A DNA stretch of 64,000 nt from Planctomycetota bacterium. GTDB taxonomy: Bacteria > Planctomycetota > JAJSAM01 > JAJVHW01. The translations under genes and the position numbers were made by a program. Position 1 is the stretch's first letter. Every line of letters starts with the position of its first letter. Under the pieces are notes generated by a model that saw only the letters and a list, made by a program, of their open reading frames with translations, made no database searches and was not told where the DNA came from. Where the stretch lies: NCBI GenBank assembly GCA_021776825.1, contig JAJFFG010000050.1, positions 124,001 to 188,000 of the forward strand, in the 5' to 3' direction. Positions 34,417 to 42,397 of this stretch are shown in pieces.

Positions 34417-36549
34417 ATGCGCAGAGGACTCATGTTCGTCGGCGGCGTCGGATGCATCGTCACGCTCGCCCTTGCAGCCGATCAGGTGGGATTCACGCCG
34501 GGGCAGCTCGTCGACATCGGCGGGGCGCCCAGCCAGATCACGCGAGCCGACTTCGACACCGACTCCGTCACCGACTTCGTCACGTGGGGCGGCCACACCG
34601 CCGTCGTCACGGTGTTGCACGGCGATGGCGACGGGACGCTCTCGGGCGCCACCGAGTACACCAAGTCCGGTGCGTTGCTCGCCCTCGGCGTCGCCGACCT
34701 CAACGGCGATGGCGTGGACGATATCGTCAGCGGCCATGTGGGGACGTGGACCGACCCCATCTCGCCCGGCGTGTTCGTGACGGACGCGGGCGTCCACGTC
34801 CTGCTGTCCAACGATCAGGGCGGCTTCGACGCAGCCGAGGTGACCATCCACGGTCGCCAGCCGCGCGCCATCCTGTTCCTCGATCTGGACGGCGACACCG
34901 ATCTCGACGTCATCGTCGCGCACGACGACGGCACGTCGACGCTCACGAACGACGCGGGCGTCCTCTCCGATCCCGAGATGATCGCGACGCACTCCCTGAC
35001 GCGCACCCGCGCCATCGCGGATCTCGACGACGACGGCAACGTCGACCTCGTGGGCAACTACACCCTCTGGGGCGAGGATGACGGCAGCTTCACGCCCACC
35101 ACGATCGCGACCGCCGACCTGCGGCCCCTGATCGCGGTAGACCTCAACGACGACGGCGCTCCCGACCTGGTGGGGCTCGGCGCCAGCGATCCGTTCGGCG
35201 GGCTCGCCGATGTGTCCGTCGCCCTGAACGACGGGAACGGGGGGTTCGGCGAAGCGACGGGCTTCGCGTCCGTGCGGGGCCCGCTCTGGGGCGGCGTGCA
35301 GGCTGATGACCTGAACGGCGACGACCTGCCGGAACTCATCGTGACCAGCCAGTGGGGCAACGTGGGCGTGCTGCTGAACGAGGGCTCCGGCGAGTTCTCA
35401 GGCGCGCTGACGTTCCGCCACGGCGAGAACCGCATCCCGTGGGGGTACACGACCGCCCGCGTGAACGGCGACACCATGCCGGATCTGGTCACCTGCGATC
35501 TCGGCACTGGTGGCGTGCAGGCAACCATCGCTGTCCACCTGCAGAGCGGCGCCGCGCCCCCGGACGTCACGACGCTGTCGCCGCGGCAGGCGCTGGCGGG
35601 TGAGCAGTTGGTGGTCACGATCGCGGGCGCGGACTTCGATCCCTCCGCCACGGTCGACTTCGGCCAGGGCGTGACGGTGACCCGGACGGCCTTCGTCTCG
35701 ACGTCCGTGCTCCAAGCGACAATCGAGATCGCCCCGTTCGACGCGTTCCTCAATCCGGGCGGCGTCCGTGACGTCGACGTGCGCAACCCCGACGGCGGCG
35801 CCGACACCGGTTCGTTCGACGTGGTCCCCGGCCCGGAGCCGGTGGTCACTTCCGTCCGTCCCGCCGAGATCATCGCCGGTTCGACGGTGAGCCTCGTTCT
35901 GGACGGTGCCGACTTCGCGGACGACGTCGAGGTGACGTTCGGCCCGGAGATCGTTGTCAACGGCTTCGATCGCGTCTCCGGCAGTCTCCTGCAGGCGAAC
36001 GTGACCGTGGCCGCCGGCGCCGCCCTCGGCGCCGTGCCGTTCCGCATCACCAATCAACCGACCGGGGTATTCACCGAGAACGCCGCCCCCGAGGTGCTCT
36101 CGGTCATCGGACCCCGCACCCTGGATCTGCGCGTACGTCGCGGGGACCTGAGGGACAGGCCCAAAGCCGGACGCGACTCCGCGGTGATCTCCGGCGATCT
36201 CGACTTCAACGCGTTCTCCCCGGACGGTGCGTTCGGCATCCCGAACGAGACACTCACACTGACCATCGGCGATCCCACTGCGCCGTTCACGCTCGAGATC
36301 CCCGCCGGTGATCCGGGCTGGACGGTCAAGAAGGGCAAGAGCACCTGGAAGTCGGCCCGCGGCGTGAAGCCCAAGGTCAAGATCAAGCTAGACGGCGTGC
36401 GCAGCACCTTCAAGGTGACCGTCAGGAAGGTCGACCTCACGCTGCCAGGCGACACGCAGATCCTCGTGGACCTGGTCGTCGGCGACGACACAGGCCGCGA
36501 CCTGCGCGGCTGGATCCAGCCGCGTGGGGGGCGACTCAGGCTGCGCTGA
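34417..36549 (+). CDS. Secreted FG-GAP / IPT-TIG repeat protein
   Basis: 710 residues with a signal peptide (LMFVGGVGCIVTLALAA). Residues 25-390 hold FG-GAP beta-propeller blades (ADFDTDSVTD, ADLNGDGVDD, LDLDGDTDLD, ADLDDDGNVD, VDLNDDGAPD, DDLNGDDLPE). Residues about 395-570 are two IPT/TIG immunoglobulin-like domains (LSPRQALAGEQLVVTIAGAD; VRPAEIIAGSTVSLVLDGAD). The final 140 residues are beta-rich with KKGKSTWKS and KPKVKIKL. Start at 34417 with GGGGAGGA at 34407-34414. Probably an extracellular adhesion or binding protein. Its 3' end is followed by the first 39-bp repeat of the island. Confidence 0.85.
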   Translation: MRRGLMFVGGVGCIVTLALAADQVGFTPGQLVDIGGAPSQITRADFDTDSVTDFVTWGGHTAVVTVLHGDGDGTLSGATEYTKSGALLALGVADLNGDGVDDIVSGHVGTWTDPISPGVFVTDAGVHVLLSNDQGGFDAAEVTIHGRQPRAILFLDLDGDTDLDVIVAHDDGTSTLTNDAGVLSDPEMIATHSLTRTRAIADLDDDGNVDLVGNYTLWGEDDGSFTPTTIATADLRPLIAVDLNDDGAPDLVGLGASDPFGGLADVSVALNDGNGGFGEATGFASVRGPLWGGVQADDLNGDDLPELIVTSQWGNVGVLLNEGSGEFSGALTFRHGENRIPWGYTTARVNGDTMPDLVTCDLGTGGVQATIAVHLQSGAAPPDVTTLSPRQALAGEQLVVTIAGADFDPSATVDFGQGVTVTRTAFVSTSVLQATIEIAPFDAFLNPGGVRDVDVRNPDGGADTGSFDVVPGPEPVVTSVRPAEIIAGSTVSLVLDGADFADDVEVTFGPEIVVNGFDRVSGSLLQANVTVAAGAALGAVPFRITNQPTGVFTENAAPEVLSVIGPRTLDLRVRRGDLRDRPKAGRDSAVISGDLDFNAFSPDGAFGIPNETLTLTIGDPTAPFTLEIPAGDPGWTVKKGKSTWKSARGVKPKVKIKLDGVRSTFKVTVRKVDLTLPGDTQILVDLVVGDDTGRDLRGWIQPRGGRLRLR

Positions 36550-36577
36550 CAGGGGCGGCCGGTGCGCGGGGGATGGC

Positions 36578-36616
36578 GTTGGCTCCCCAGAGCCAATGCT
36601 CTTCATGACCACTCGC
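36578..36616 (+). repeat. 39-bp hairpin element, copy A (left edge of the island)
   Basis: Starts GTTGGCTCCCCAG and ends ATGACCACTCGC. The first 20 bases form a hairpin with arms TTGGCTC/GAGCCAA and loop CCCA. One of five equal-length direct copies (36578, 41461, 42301, 45392, 51379). Confidence 0.85.
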
Positions 36617-36641
36617 CTGAGATCGACTCTCAGGAGTGGTC
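36607..36641 (+). terminator. Long hairpin after the FG-GAP gene
   Basis: GACCACT (36607-36613) pairs with AGTGGTC (36635-36641), and CCTGAGA (36616-36622) with TCTCAGG (36628-36634), with loop TCGAC. It overlaps the tail of repeat copy A. No T-run follows, so termination is plausible but not certain. Confidence 0.5.
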
Positions 36642-36690
36642 GAGTCTTGCGAGGATCTCCGGCCTGAGCGTGGTCAGGCAGAGGGAGCGG

Positions 36691-36719
36691 TTGCACGAAA
36701 GTAAACCGTGGGTTACGTT
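36691..36719 (+). promoter_or_regulatory. Promoter of AbiE locus 1, probably leaderless
   Basis: TTGCAC (36691-36696), 17-bp spacer, TACGTT (36714-36719). The spacer and -10 overlap an imperfect palindrome GTAAACC-GT-GGGTTAC, a likely autoregulatory operator. Transcription should begin near 36726, the A of the ATG. The block GTTACGTTTTGT is repeated at the promoter of AbiE locus 3. Confidence 0.6.
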
Positions 36720-36725
36720 TTGTGC

Positions 36726-37307
36726 ATGTCACCCCGTGTGGTCGATCCGAGCTGGGACCTCCTCTACGAGGTGGCGAGTGCGCAGGACGGGTACTTCACC
36801 ACCCGGCAGGCCGCGGACTCCGGATACTCGACGCAGCTTCTGAGGAAGCACGTCCGGGCGGGCCGCATCCGGCGCGTGCGGCGGGGGATCTACCGCCTCG
36901 TCCACTTCCCGGCCGGAGAGCACGACGATCTGGTGATCGCGTGGCTCTGGTCCGAGCAGGCAGGGGTCGTGTCGCACCAGACGGCGCTCGCGCTGCAGGG
37001 GCTCTCGGACGCGCTTCCGGCGCGCCTGCACCTGACGCTGCCCGCCGACTGGCGCGCGCGGCGGCTCCGGGTCCCTGACGGCATCGAGCTCCATCACGCG
37101 GACGTCCCGCTCGAGGTGCGTACGTGGTTCGGCGCCATACCGACGACGAGCGTGCCGCGCTCGCTGAACGACTGCGCACGCGACGGAATGGCGCCCGATC
37201 TGCTCCGGCAGGCGGCCGGACAAGCGCTGCGCCGCGGGCTGGCGACACGCAACGAACTCGGTGCCGTCGAGGAGTCGCTGGCGCCGTTCGGGGGGCTCGA
37301 GAGTTGA
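36726..37307 (+). CDS. AbiEi-family antitoxin (type IV TA), locus 1
   Basis: 193 residues. N-terminal winged helix with the family signature YFTTRQAADSGYSTQLLRKH then GRIRRVRRGIYRL (AbiEi_4-like), followed by the DNA-binding/antitoxin C domain (VVSHQTALALQGLSDALP ... TSVPRSLNDCARDGM). AbiEi proteins repress their own promoter and antagonise AbiEii nucleotidyltransferase toxins without direct complex formation. The ORF is complete. It overlaps the toxin remnant by TTGA. Keeping an intact antitoxin beside a disabled toxin is noted in the findings. Confidence 0.85.
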   Translation: MSPRVVDPSWDLLYEVASAQDGYFTTRQAADSGYSTQLLRKHVRAGRIRRVRRGIYRLVHFPAGEHDDLVIAWLWSEQAGVVSHQTALALQGLSDALPARLHLTLPADWRARRLRVPDGIELHHADVPLEVRTWFGAIPTTSVPRSLNDCARDGMAPDLLRQAAGQALRRGLATRNELGAVEESLAPFGGLES

Positions 37308-37837
37308 GTGTGCGGACGTACGGCTCGCCCGAAGCCTTCAAGCAGGCGCTCGAGCAGCGTCTGCGTTCGGTGGCGAGCTCCGGTGCGGACATCGCTCGCG
37401 ACACGCTGGGCTTCGCGGGCATCGAGCCACCGACGCTGCGGCTCTACCCGGTCGAGACGCACATCGCCGAGAAGCTCCACGCGTACACCATGCCGCGATC
37501 GCGCCCGAACTCGCGCGTCAAGGACCTCCCGGATCTCGCCCTGCTCGCGATGACGAAGGAGATCGACGCCGTGCGGCTGCGCGCGGCGCTCACCGGGACG
37601 TTCGCGTTCCGCGCGACCCATCCCGTGCCCGTGTCGGTGCCCGCGCCGCCGGAGTCGTGGGCGAGACCCTACTCCGCCATGGCGCGCGAGGGCGGACTGG
37701 CGTGGGGGACGCTCGACGAGGTCACGGACGCGGTGCGCCGCTTCCTCGACCCGGCGCTGGCCCACGATCTCGACGCCCGGTGGGGTCCGAGTGCTTGGGC
37801 GTGGTGCGACCGACGCGCGACGCACGGCGAGGAGTGA
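37304..37837 (+). pseudogene. AbiEii-type toxin with large internal deletion, locus 1
   Basis: 177 residues, against about 280-300 for the family. The N-terminus (RTYGSPEAFKQALEQRLR) and the C-terminal half (FAGIEPPTLRLYPVETHIAE followed by KLHAYTMPRSRPNSRVKDLP) are normal, but GADIAR is joined directly to DTLGFAGI. The nucleotidyltransferase core, with its LKGG and R-x-T-x-D-x-D motifs, is missing. The frame is kept, so a stable peptide may still be made, but it cannot be a nucleotidyltransferase. Start TTG at 37304 (overlapping the antitoxin stop) or GTG at 37310. Confidence 0.75.
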
Positions 37838-37998
37838 AGCGACACCGGGGTCGACTGCGAGCACGCGAGATCCCCTCTTCGTTCGACGCGATGCGACTGT
37901 CGGCAGACGACTCGCCGTCCACGTTGACGTCGAGCGTGTTGCCCAGGTCGCTTCCGTGGGTGCTCGTCGGGCGGTACGGTCGCTCTGGAGGTGTTGCG

Positions 37999-38400
37999 AT
38001 GCGCGAGGTCCCCGATCTGGTCCTGGCGGCGGAACGCGCGGCGCTCGACCGATGGGCGGTGGGCGATCCGTTCGGGTTCCTGGAGATCTGTGCGCCGTGT
38101 GTCACGTACTTCGACCCATTCCTCGAACGGCGGCTCGACGGAGCGGAGGCTCTCCGGCAGTACTACGAGTCGCTGCGCGGCAAGGTCCGGATCGACCGCT
38201 ACGAACTCGTGAACCCGCGTGTCGATGTCCACGGAAGCGTCGCAGTCCTCACGTTCAACTACGTCTCGTGGAGCGGCTCCGAGACGTCACGCTGGAACTG
38301 CAGCGAGGTCTACGTCGAGACTCCGTCCGGGTGGCGCATCGCCCAGACCCATTGGTCGATCACGCAGCCGGTCGCACGACCAACGGACTCGGCGCTCTGA
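37999..38400 (+). CDS. SnoaL-like / NTF2-fold protein
   Basis: 133 residues with the cone-shaped NTF2/SnoaL pattern: helix AAERAALDRWAVGDPFGFLE, strand VTYFDPFLERRLDGAEALRQ with the following helix, then VLTFNYVSWSG and WRIAQTHWSIT. GGAGG at 37987-37991 fixes the ATG. Members act as small isomerases, ketosteroid-like enzymes or binding domains, and no substrate can be deduced. An unusually ordinary gene within the island. Confidence 0.75.
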   Translation: MREVPDLVLAAERAALDRWAVGDPFGFLEICAPCVTYFDPFLERRLDGAEALRQYYESLRGKVRIDRYELVNPRVDVHGSVAVLTFNYVSWSGSETSRWNCSEVYVETPSGWRIAQTHWSITQPVARPTDSAL

Positions 38401-38419
38401 CCAAGCCTCTGCGGCATCG

Positions 38420-38795
38420 CCCAACGTCCCCGGAACGTACGGGCGGTAGCCATCCCACGGTCCCGCAGCGGTCTGGCTGGTGTCGATCTCGGCCTCGGCG
38501 TTCGGCGGAACCAACGGCGTAAGGCGCCACCAGTTCTCTTCGACGTAGGTCTTCGGGCCTGCCCGACCCTGCGCAACCTCGTCCGAGGTGTCCTCCGTGG
38601 TGACCCACGACTTCGTCGTCCATGCGCGCCGGTTGAGCGCGGCTGCCGTGGCGACGAGGGACTCCTCGCGCAGGTAGGTGTCGAAGACCTCGCGAGCGCG
38701 CGGCCTCAGCTTCGTTTACGACCAGCCGGCCGCCGTTGGGATCGAGGTCGTAGCCGAGGATCAGCATTCCACCGACCCACTTGCCCTTGCCGCGC
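38420..38795 (-). pseudogene. Large serine recombinase remnant
   Basis: In two successive minus-strand frames one finds GKWVGGMLILGYDLDPNGG then RLVVNEAEA (38795 to about 38715), followed by EVFDTYLREESLVATAAALN then RRAWTTKSW. These correspond to the 'recombinase' domain following the catalytic resolvase domain of large serine recombinases (y-D-x-D-P..G.L.vnE.EA...F..Y....S....A..LN....TK.W). The catalytic N-terminus with its Ser is gone, there is a frameshift, and the C-terminus fades out. Confidence 0.65.
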
Positions 38796-39288
38796 GACCG
38801 TTGGTGAGCCCGAAGAAGAGGAATCCGTTCCACCGCGATCCGGGGATCTCGCGCGCCACGGCGCTGAGGGAGCGGAAGACCAGCCCCTCGTACTCGAAGC
38901 CGCTGTCGATGACCGTGACCGTGAGGACGCGCCCCTTGTACTCACGTGTCGGGAGCGTTCCCGGGAGCGGTAGGCGATGATCGCGGACGCGCCCGACGAC
39001 GTGCGTCTGCGTCCTGTCGGGTGGCGGGGCGCTGCCGTCGCCGAACGCTCCGCGCGGCGCGCGAACCCGGACGTCGGCGTCGTTCGCCAACTCCGCGGCT
39101 CGTCGCCGGGCCCGCTCAGAGATGTCGCCTTCCTCCAGCGCCTGGAGCCGCCACGCGATCCGCTTCCAGAGGAACTCCTTGTGCCGAGAGCGGGTCTCCT
39201 CTCCGAACACCTCGCGGTACTTCGCCCGCGGTTCGTTCACCGTCATGGTCCGGAGAGCCCGGATCGGGGCCGCCATCGTCGTTCTCAT
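38761..39288 (-). CDS. DUF2924 family protein
   Basis: 175 residues; ATG at 39288 preceded by AGGAGG. The domain is well conserved: AKYREVFGEETRSRHKEFLW, RIAWRLQALEEGDISERARR, ELANDADVRVRAP, LTREYKGR-type segment (TREYKGRVLTVTVIDSGFEY) and RWNGFLFFGLT. DUF2924 genes normally stand just before a large serine recombinase in prophage-like or integrative elements and are thought to assist it. Here its own 3' end reads into the recombinase remnant, so it has lost its partner. Function of the domain is unknown. Confidence 0.75.
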   Translation of the reverse strand: MRTTMAAPIRALRTMTVNEPRAKYREVFGEETRSRHKEFLWKRIAWRLQALEEGDISERARRRAAELANDADVRVRAPRGAFGDGSAPPPDRTQTHVVGRVRDHRLPLPGTLPTREYKGRVLTVTVIDSGFEYEGLVFRSLSAVAREIPGSRWNGFLFFGLTNGRAARASGSVEC

Positions 39289-39313
39289 GCGCACCTCCTG
39301 TTGCGGCAACGGG

Positions 39314-39544
39314 TTACGACCGTGCCGTGGGCACATGGACGCTCTGGTCCCTCGGCGCCTCAAGGTCGTTCTCGCGTTGACGGTGGGTTTCCGAGGGAGG
39401 CCCAGCGACGGCGGCCATGGCCCCGTCCGGAGGCGGCTCCTCCCTCAGCGCCCGGTGGCGCAGGTGGCCCGTGGCGAGGAACTCCGCGACCTCGGCGGCG
39501 CGGGCGGCGGGATGGAGATCGTCTGGATCGAGGGGGGCCGGCAC
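39314..39544 (-). CDS. Small hypothetical protein upstream of DUF2924
   Basis: 76 residues, GTG at 39544. The N-terminus (LDPDDLHPAARAAEVAEFLA then TGHLRHRALRE) resembles the short helical proteins (L-S-P-x-x-R-x-x-E-x-A-x-x-L-A-x-G-x-x-R-x-R) that often precede DUF2924 in such elements. Evidence is pattern only; the second half is not recognisable and the ORF could be degraded. Confidence 0.4.
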   Translation of the reverse strand: MPAPLDPDDLHPAARAAEVAEFLATGHLRHRALREEPPPDGAMAAVAGPPSETHRQRENDLEAPRDQSVHVPTARS

Positions 39545-39882
39545 GGCGTCCTCCGCGGAGTGGGGGGCAACCGTGTGGCCGCGTGGCGTGCCGCAGGAGG
39601 ACGGGTGCGTCACGGGGAGACCGCGACAGGGGACCGAGCCTGGCGGCACCCACGGCGTCCCCCGGCGCTCCCGGTCAGGCGTCGTCTGGTGAGCGGCGTC
39701 GGGCAGCGTTGCGTCGGTCCGACACCCATTACTTACCAGCGCGGAACTCGAGGCGTCGGTCTGGGGCTCGGATGCCGCCTCGTGTCCGTGGAGCGGGTGC
39801 ACCGGCGACCCGCGGCGCTCGTGGTCTGCGCCCCGCCGCTTACGCAGGCGACCGTCCGGTGCGGTCCGGAGAATTCGCTGCC
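39545..39882. other. Intergenic stretch without recognised features
   Basis: About 340 bases between two divergent genes. I find no family-like ORF, no palindrome of note and no clear promoter. Confidence 0.4.
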
Positions 39883-41154
39883 ATGTACCGCCCGAGGCAG
39901 CATGAGATCGGCGACCAGGGGCTACGCATCTTTGCCGCGGCTCTGCCCCGCGCGTGGGTGTATCGCGAGCAGCCGGGATCGGACTACGGCATCGACGCCG
40001 AGATCGAGGTCTTCGCGAACCACGCGAAGGCGTCGGCAGTCATCTCGGAGGAGACAGCGCGGTTGGTCCGTTTCAACGCACACGAAGATCCGCACGAGTG
40101 CGTGGCACGAGTCGTTGCGGAGACCGCGCGCAAGCTGCGTCGCGTGACCCGTCGCGGCCCCCGCGACCTGCGCGCATTCAGCATTCTCGTCACCCATGCG
40201 AGTCGGTTCCTCGATGCCTCCTACATCGACTTCGGGCTGTTCCTGACGGGGCGGGCCGGCCCTCCAGGGCGTCCCCGCGGCCTCACCTCGGACACTATCC
40301 GGAGGCGCCGGCTCACCGATGCTCGGCTACTCCGGGAGTACCGCCACTGCGCCGATGCGCTTGTGGCGCTCGAGCGCGCCGGGGGGCAGCGAATGGTGCC
40401 CATGGCGGCGGCCCGGGTCATCCAGTCGTTCACGCCCGTCTGGCTGCGGATGATGTTCGAGGGCCAGCGCGGAACGGCCGCCGCGTACCGCAGCGAGCTT
40501 CGCGAGCTCGCGGAGGCCGCAGCGACGATCGGCGGGCGTCTCGGGGACACGGACTCCGTCGCCCTGGTCGTGAGTCTCACGGTGTGCCTGGGAGATCCTG
40601 AGGATCCACGCGACCGAGCCGAGGCCCTTGAGTGGGCGGAACGCGCCCTCGCCGGCTGCGGGCTCTCGGAGGCGGACCAGGGCGCGGTGATCGCGCACAT
40701 CCGATCCGTGGAGGAGGCGAAGGATGAGCAGCTCCAGCGAAAGCAACCCGACGAAGACGACTTCATTGCCGAGGCGCAGATCTACCGGGAGATGGCGGTC
40801 GCGCACGGTATCGACGTGGACGGCGGAACGGACGATGCCGCCGAACTCGTTCGCATCGGGCTGGCGGATCTGAACCCGGAGCGCGCACTGCGGCACTGCG
40901 TCCACGCCATGGTCGGTGAGGGGCCATCGAACCCGATCGCGGATGCTCTCCAGATGCCGACCGCCGCTGTGAAGAGCGTGTTCTGTGGGCTACATCGCCA
41001 TGCTGTGGGAGGTGTTCCTCTCGATGACATTGCGCGCGAGTTCCAGCGCGCGTACTGCGACGGATGCCCGGACCGCTCTCCGCATCCTCCGGCCTGGAAG
41101 TGGTCGCGCGCGTGGCATCGGGAGCGAGAGGAGGAGCTTCGCTCTCAGTCGTAG
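39883..41154 (+). CDS. DUF4365-like N-terminus with helical C-terminal region; possible conflict protein
   Basis: 423 residues. The start (RQHEIGDQGLRIFAAALPRA then WVYREQPGSDYGIDAEIEVF) closely follows the DUF4365 pattern, a PD-(D/E)xK-nuclease-like domain common in defence islands, where D-Y-G-I-D supplies the catalytic Asp. The expected Q-x-K strand does not follow; EVFANHAKASAVISEE comes instead, so catalytic competence is doubtful. The remaining 330 residues are mostly helical and unlike anything I recognise; the end (CDGCPDRSPHPPAWKWSRAW) has a C-x-x-C pair. It could be a deletion derivative or a distinct fusion. Confidence 0.55.
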   Translation: MYRPRQHEIGDQGLRIFAAALPRAWVYREQPGSDYGIDAEIEVFANHAKASAVISEETARLVRFNAHEDPHECVARVVAETARKLRRVTRRGPRDLRAFSILVTHASRFLDASYIDFGLFLTGRAGPPGRPRGLTSDTIRRRRLTDARLLREYRHCADALVALERAGGQRMVPMAAARVIQSFTPVWLRMMFEGQRGTAAAYRSELRELAEAAATIGGRLGDTDSVALVVSLTVCLGDPEDPRDRAEALEWAERALAGCGLSEADQGAVIAHIRSVEEAKDEQLQRKQPDEDDFIAEAQIYREMAVAHGIDVDGGTDDAAELVRIGLADLNPERALRHCVHAMVGEGPSNPIADALQMPTAAVKSVFCGLHRHAVGGVPLDDIAREFQRAYCDGCPDRSPHPPAWKWSRAWHREREEELRSQS

Positions 41155-41460
41155 CGGCCAGCCGACCTGTGGATCGCCGGGGGGTTGCGGATGACGCCGG
41201 TGCTGTCCCGCCGTCAAGCAACCGGCGCTGACAACGAGAGCACGCGAGGGTTCGAGAGGCGAGAGCGCGGGATCGCGCGTCGAACCGCGGGGGTGGGAGG
41301 CGATCCCCGACGCTCTCGGCTTCGAAGTCGAGAATCCCGGGCGCGGCGGGCGGGGGCGCCGGATCGGGCGTTGGTGCGGGGTTCGCGGCCATCTCGCCAG
41401 GGAGGCTGAGGCGGGCTCCAGCCGTCAAACGGCGGGTCGTGAACCTCCGTCGGGCGGGAG

Positions 41461-41499
41461 GTTGGCTCCCCAGGGGCAACCCTCCTACGAACCACTCGC
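41461..41499 (+). repeat. 39-bp hairpin element, copy B
   Basis: Starts GTTGGCTCCCCAG, ends ACGAACCACTCGC. Its hairpin is re-paired relative to copy A: outer GTTG/CAAC and inner CCCC/GGGG. Marks the left border of the AbrB-Doc cassette. Confidence 0.85.
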
Positions 41500-41504
41500 G
41501 CTCA

Positions 41505-41527
41505 TGAGGGGCTTCGGTCGCCCCTCA
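41505..41527 (+). terminator. Perfect hairpin directly after repeat copy B
   Basis: TGAGGGGC and GCCCCTCA (8 bp) around loop TTCGGTC. It starts six bases after the 39-bp repeat, just as a hairpin follows copy A. No T-run; it could be a terminator or part of the repeated element. Confidence 0.5.
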
Positions 41528-41555
41528 AGACGTGGCCCGACTGCTCTGCCGAGCC

Positions 41556-41591
41556 TTGACGGGATCCTCGACGGTGATACATTGTGATCAC
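41556..41591 (+). promoter_or_regulatory. Promoter and palindromic operator of the AbrB-Doc pair
   Basis: TTGACG (41556-41561), 16-bp spacer, TACATT (41578-41583). The -10 is overlapped by the palindrome TGTGATCACA (about 41582-41591), a probable autoregulatory site for the antitoxin. Confidence 0.65.
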
Positions 41592-41616
41592 ATTGTCTCT
41601 ACCGGAGGTCCGAGCC

Positions 41617-41844
41617 ATGATCAAGCGCCTCACCAAGCACGGGAACAGCCTCGCCCTGGTCATCGACCGGGGAGTTCTGGATCTGCTCGAGATCGATGCC
41701 GACACGCCGCTCTCGATCACGACGGACGGCAATTGCCTCATCGTTGCTCCTGTCCGCGATGAGGAGAGGCGGAAGCGATTTGAGGAGGCTGTCCGCGAGG
41801 GCAACCGCCGCTATGGGCGAGCCCTTCGCCGGCTCGCGGACTGA
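41617..41844 (+). CDS. AbrB/MazE/SpoVT-type antitoxin
   Basis: 75 residues. The swapped-hairpin DNA-binding fold is clear: IKRLTKHGNSLALVIDRGVL then DLLEIDADTPLSITTDG. The basic C-terminal tail (EERRKRFEEAVREGNRRYGR) is the probable toxin-neutralising segment. ATG at 41617 with GGAGG at about 41603; an upstream in-frame ATG at 41584 lies inside the promoter palindrome. Followed three bases later by a Doc-type toxin, it makes a type II TA operon. Confidence 0.85.
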   Translation: MIKRLTKHGNSLALVIDRGVLDLLEIDADTPLSITTDGNCLIVAPVRDEERRKRFEEAVREGNRRYGRALRRLAD

Positions 41845-41846
41845 CC

Positions 41847-42233
41847 GTGGTACCGGAGTTCCTGGGCCTCGACGAGGTTCTGGATATCCACCGCGACCAG
41901 ATCGCCAGATACGGCGGGAGCGATGGCATCCGCGACCTCGGGCTCCTCCAGTCGGCCCTCGCGATGCCGAGGGCCGGCGCGGGAGGTCAGTTCTTCCACG
42001 GCGACTTGTTCGAGATGGCCGCCGCATACCTGTTCCACGTCGTGAAGAACCACCCGTTCATCGATGGGAACAAGCGAGTGGGTGCCATGACGGCATTCGT
42101 CTTCCTCAGCCTGAACGGCGTCACGCTCCGGGCGACGGACGCGGCGTACGAGCGGATCGTCCTGTCCGTCGCCAAGGGCGGAGCCGACAAGTCTGCTGTC
42201 ACCGCGTTCTTCCGCAGGCATGGCACGCGCTGA
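41847..42233 (+). CDS. doc: Doc-type (death-on-curing) Fic-fold toxin
   Basis: 128 residues, GTG start. The Fic motif is H69-P-F-I-D-G-N-K-R77, the Doc variant with Lys instead of Gly after Asn, and the N-terminal EVLDIHRDQIARYGGSDGIR segment is typical. Doc proteins phosphorylate EF-Tu and stop translation until countered by their antitoxin. All motif residues are present, so it should be active. Flanked by repeat copies B and C, making a self-contained cassette of about 840 bp. Confidence 0.88.
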   Translation: MVPEFLGLDEVLDIHRDQIARYGGSDGIRDLGLLQSALAMPRAGAGGQFFHGDLFEMAAAYLFHVVKNHPFIDGNKRVGAMTAFVFLSLNGVTLRATDAAYERIVLSVAKGGADKSAVTAFFRRHGTR

Positions 42234-42300
42234 CGGGACGCGCCGCAACTCCGGCTCGTCGCCGACACCTCGAAGTTCGTAAGAAGGTTGAACTCGGTGC

Positions 42301-42339
42301 GTCGGCTCCTCAGAGCCAACGCTCTCTAGGATCACTCGC
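42301..42339 (+). repeat. 39-bp hairpin element, copy C
   Basis: Starts GTCGGCTCCTCAGAGCC and ends ATCACTCGC. Stem GGCTC/GAGCC with loop CTCA. Marks the right border of the AbrB-Doc cassette. Confidence 0.8.
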
Positions 42340-42397
42340 TCTCGCCGTCTAGGCCGGTCTCCTCCTCTGGCGCCCTGATCCGCGCTTGGGCCCTGGT

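Larger units (their letters stand above)
41155..41616. other. Non-coding stretch with repeat copy B and the TA promoter
   Basis: No gene seen from 41155 to 41460. After that come the 39-bp repeat copy B, its following hairpin and the AbrB-Doc promoter, listed separately. Confidence 0.5.
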
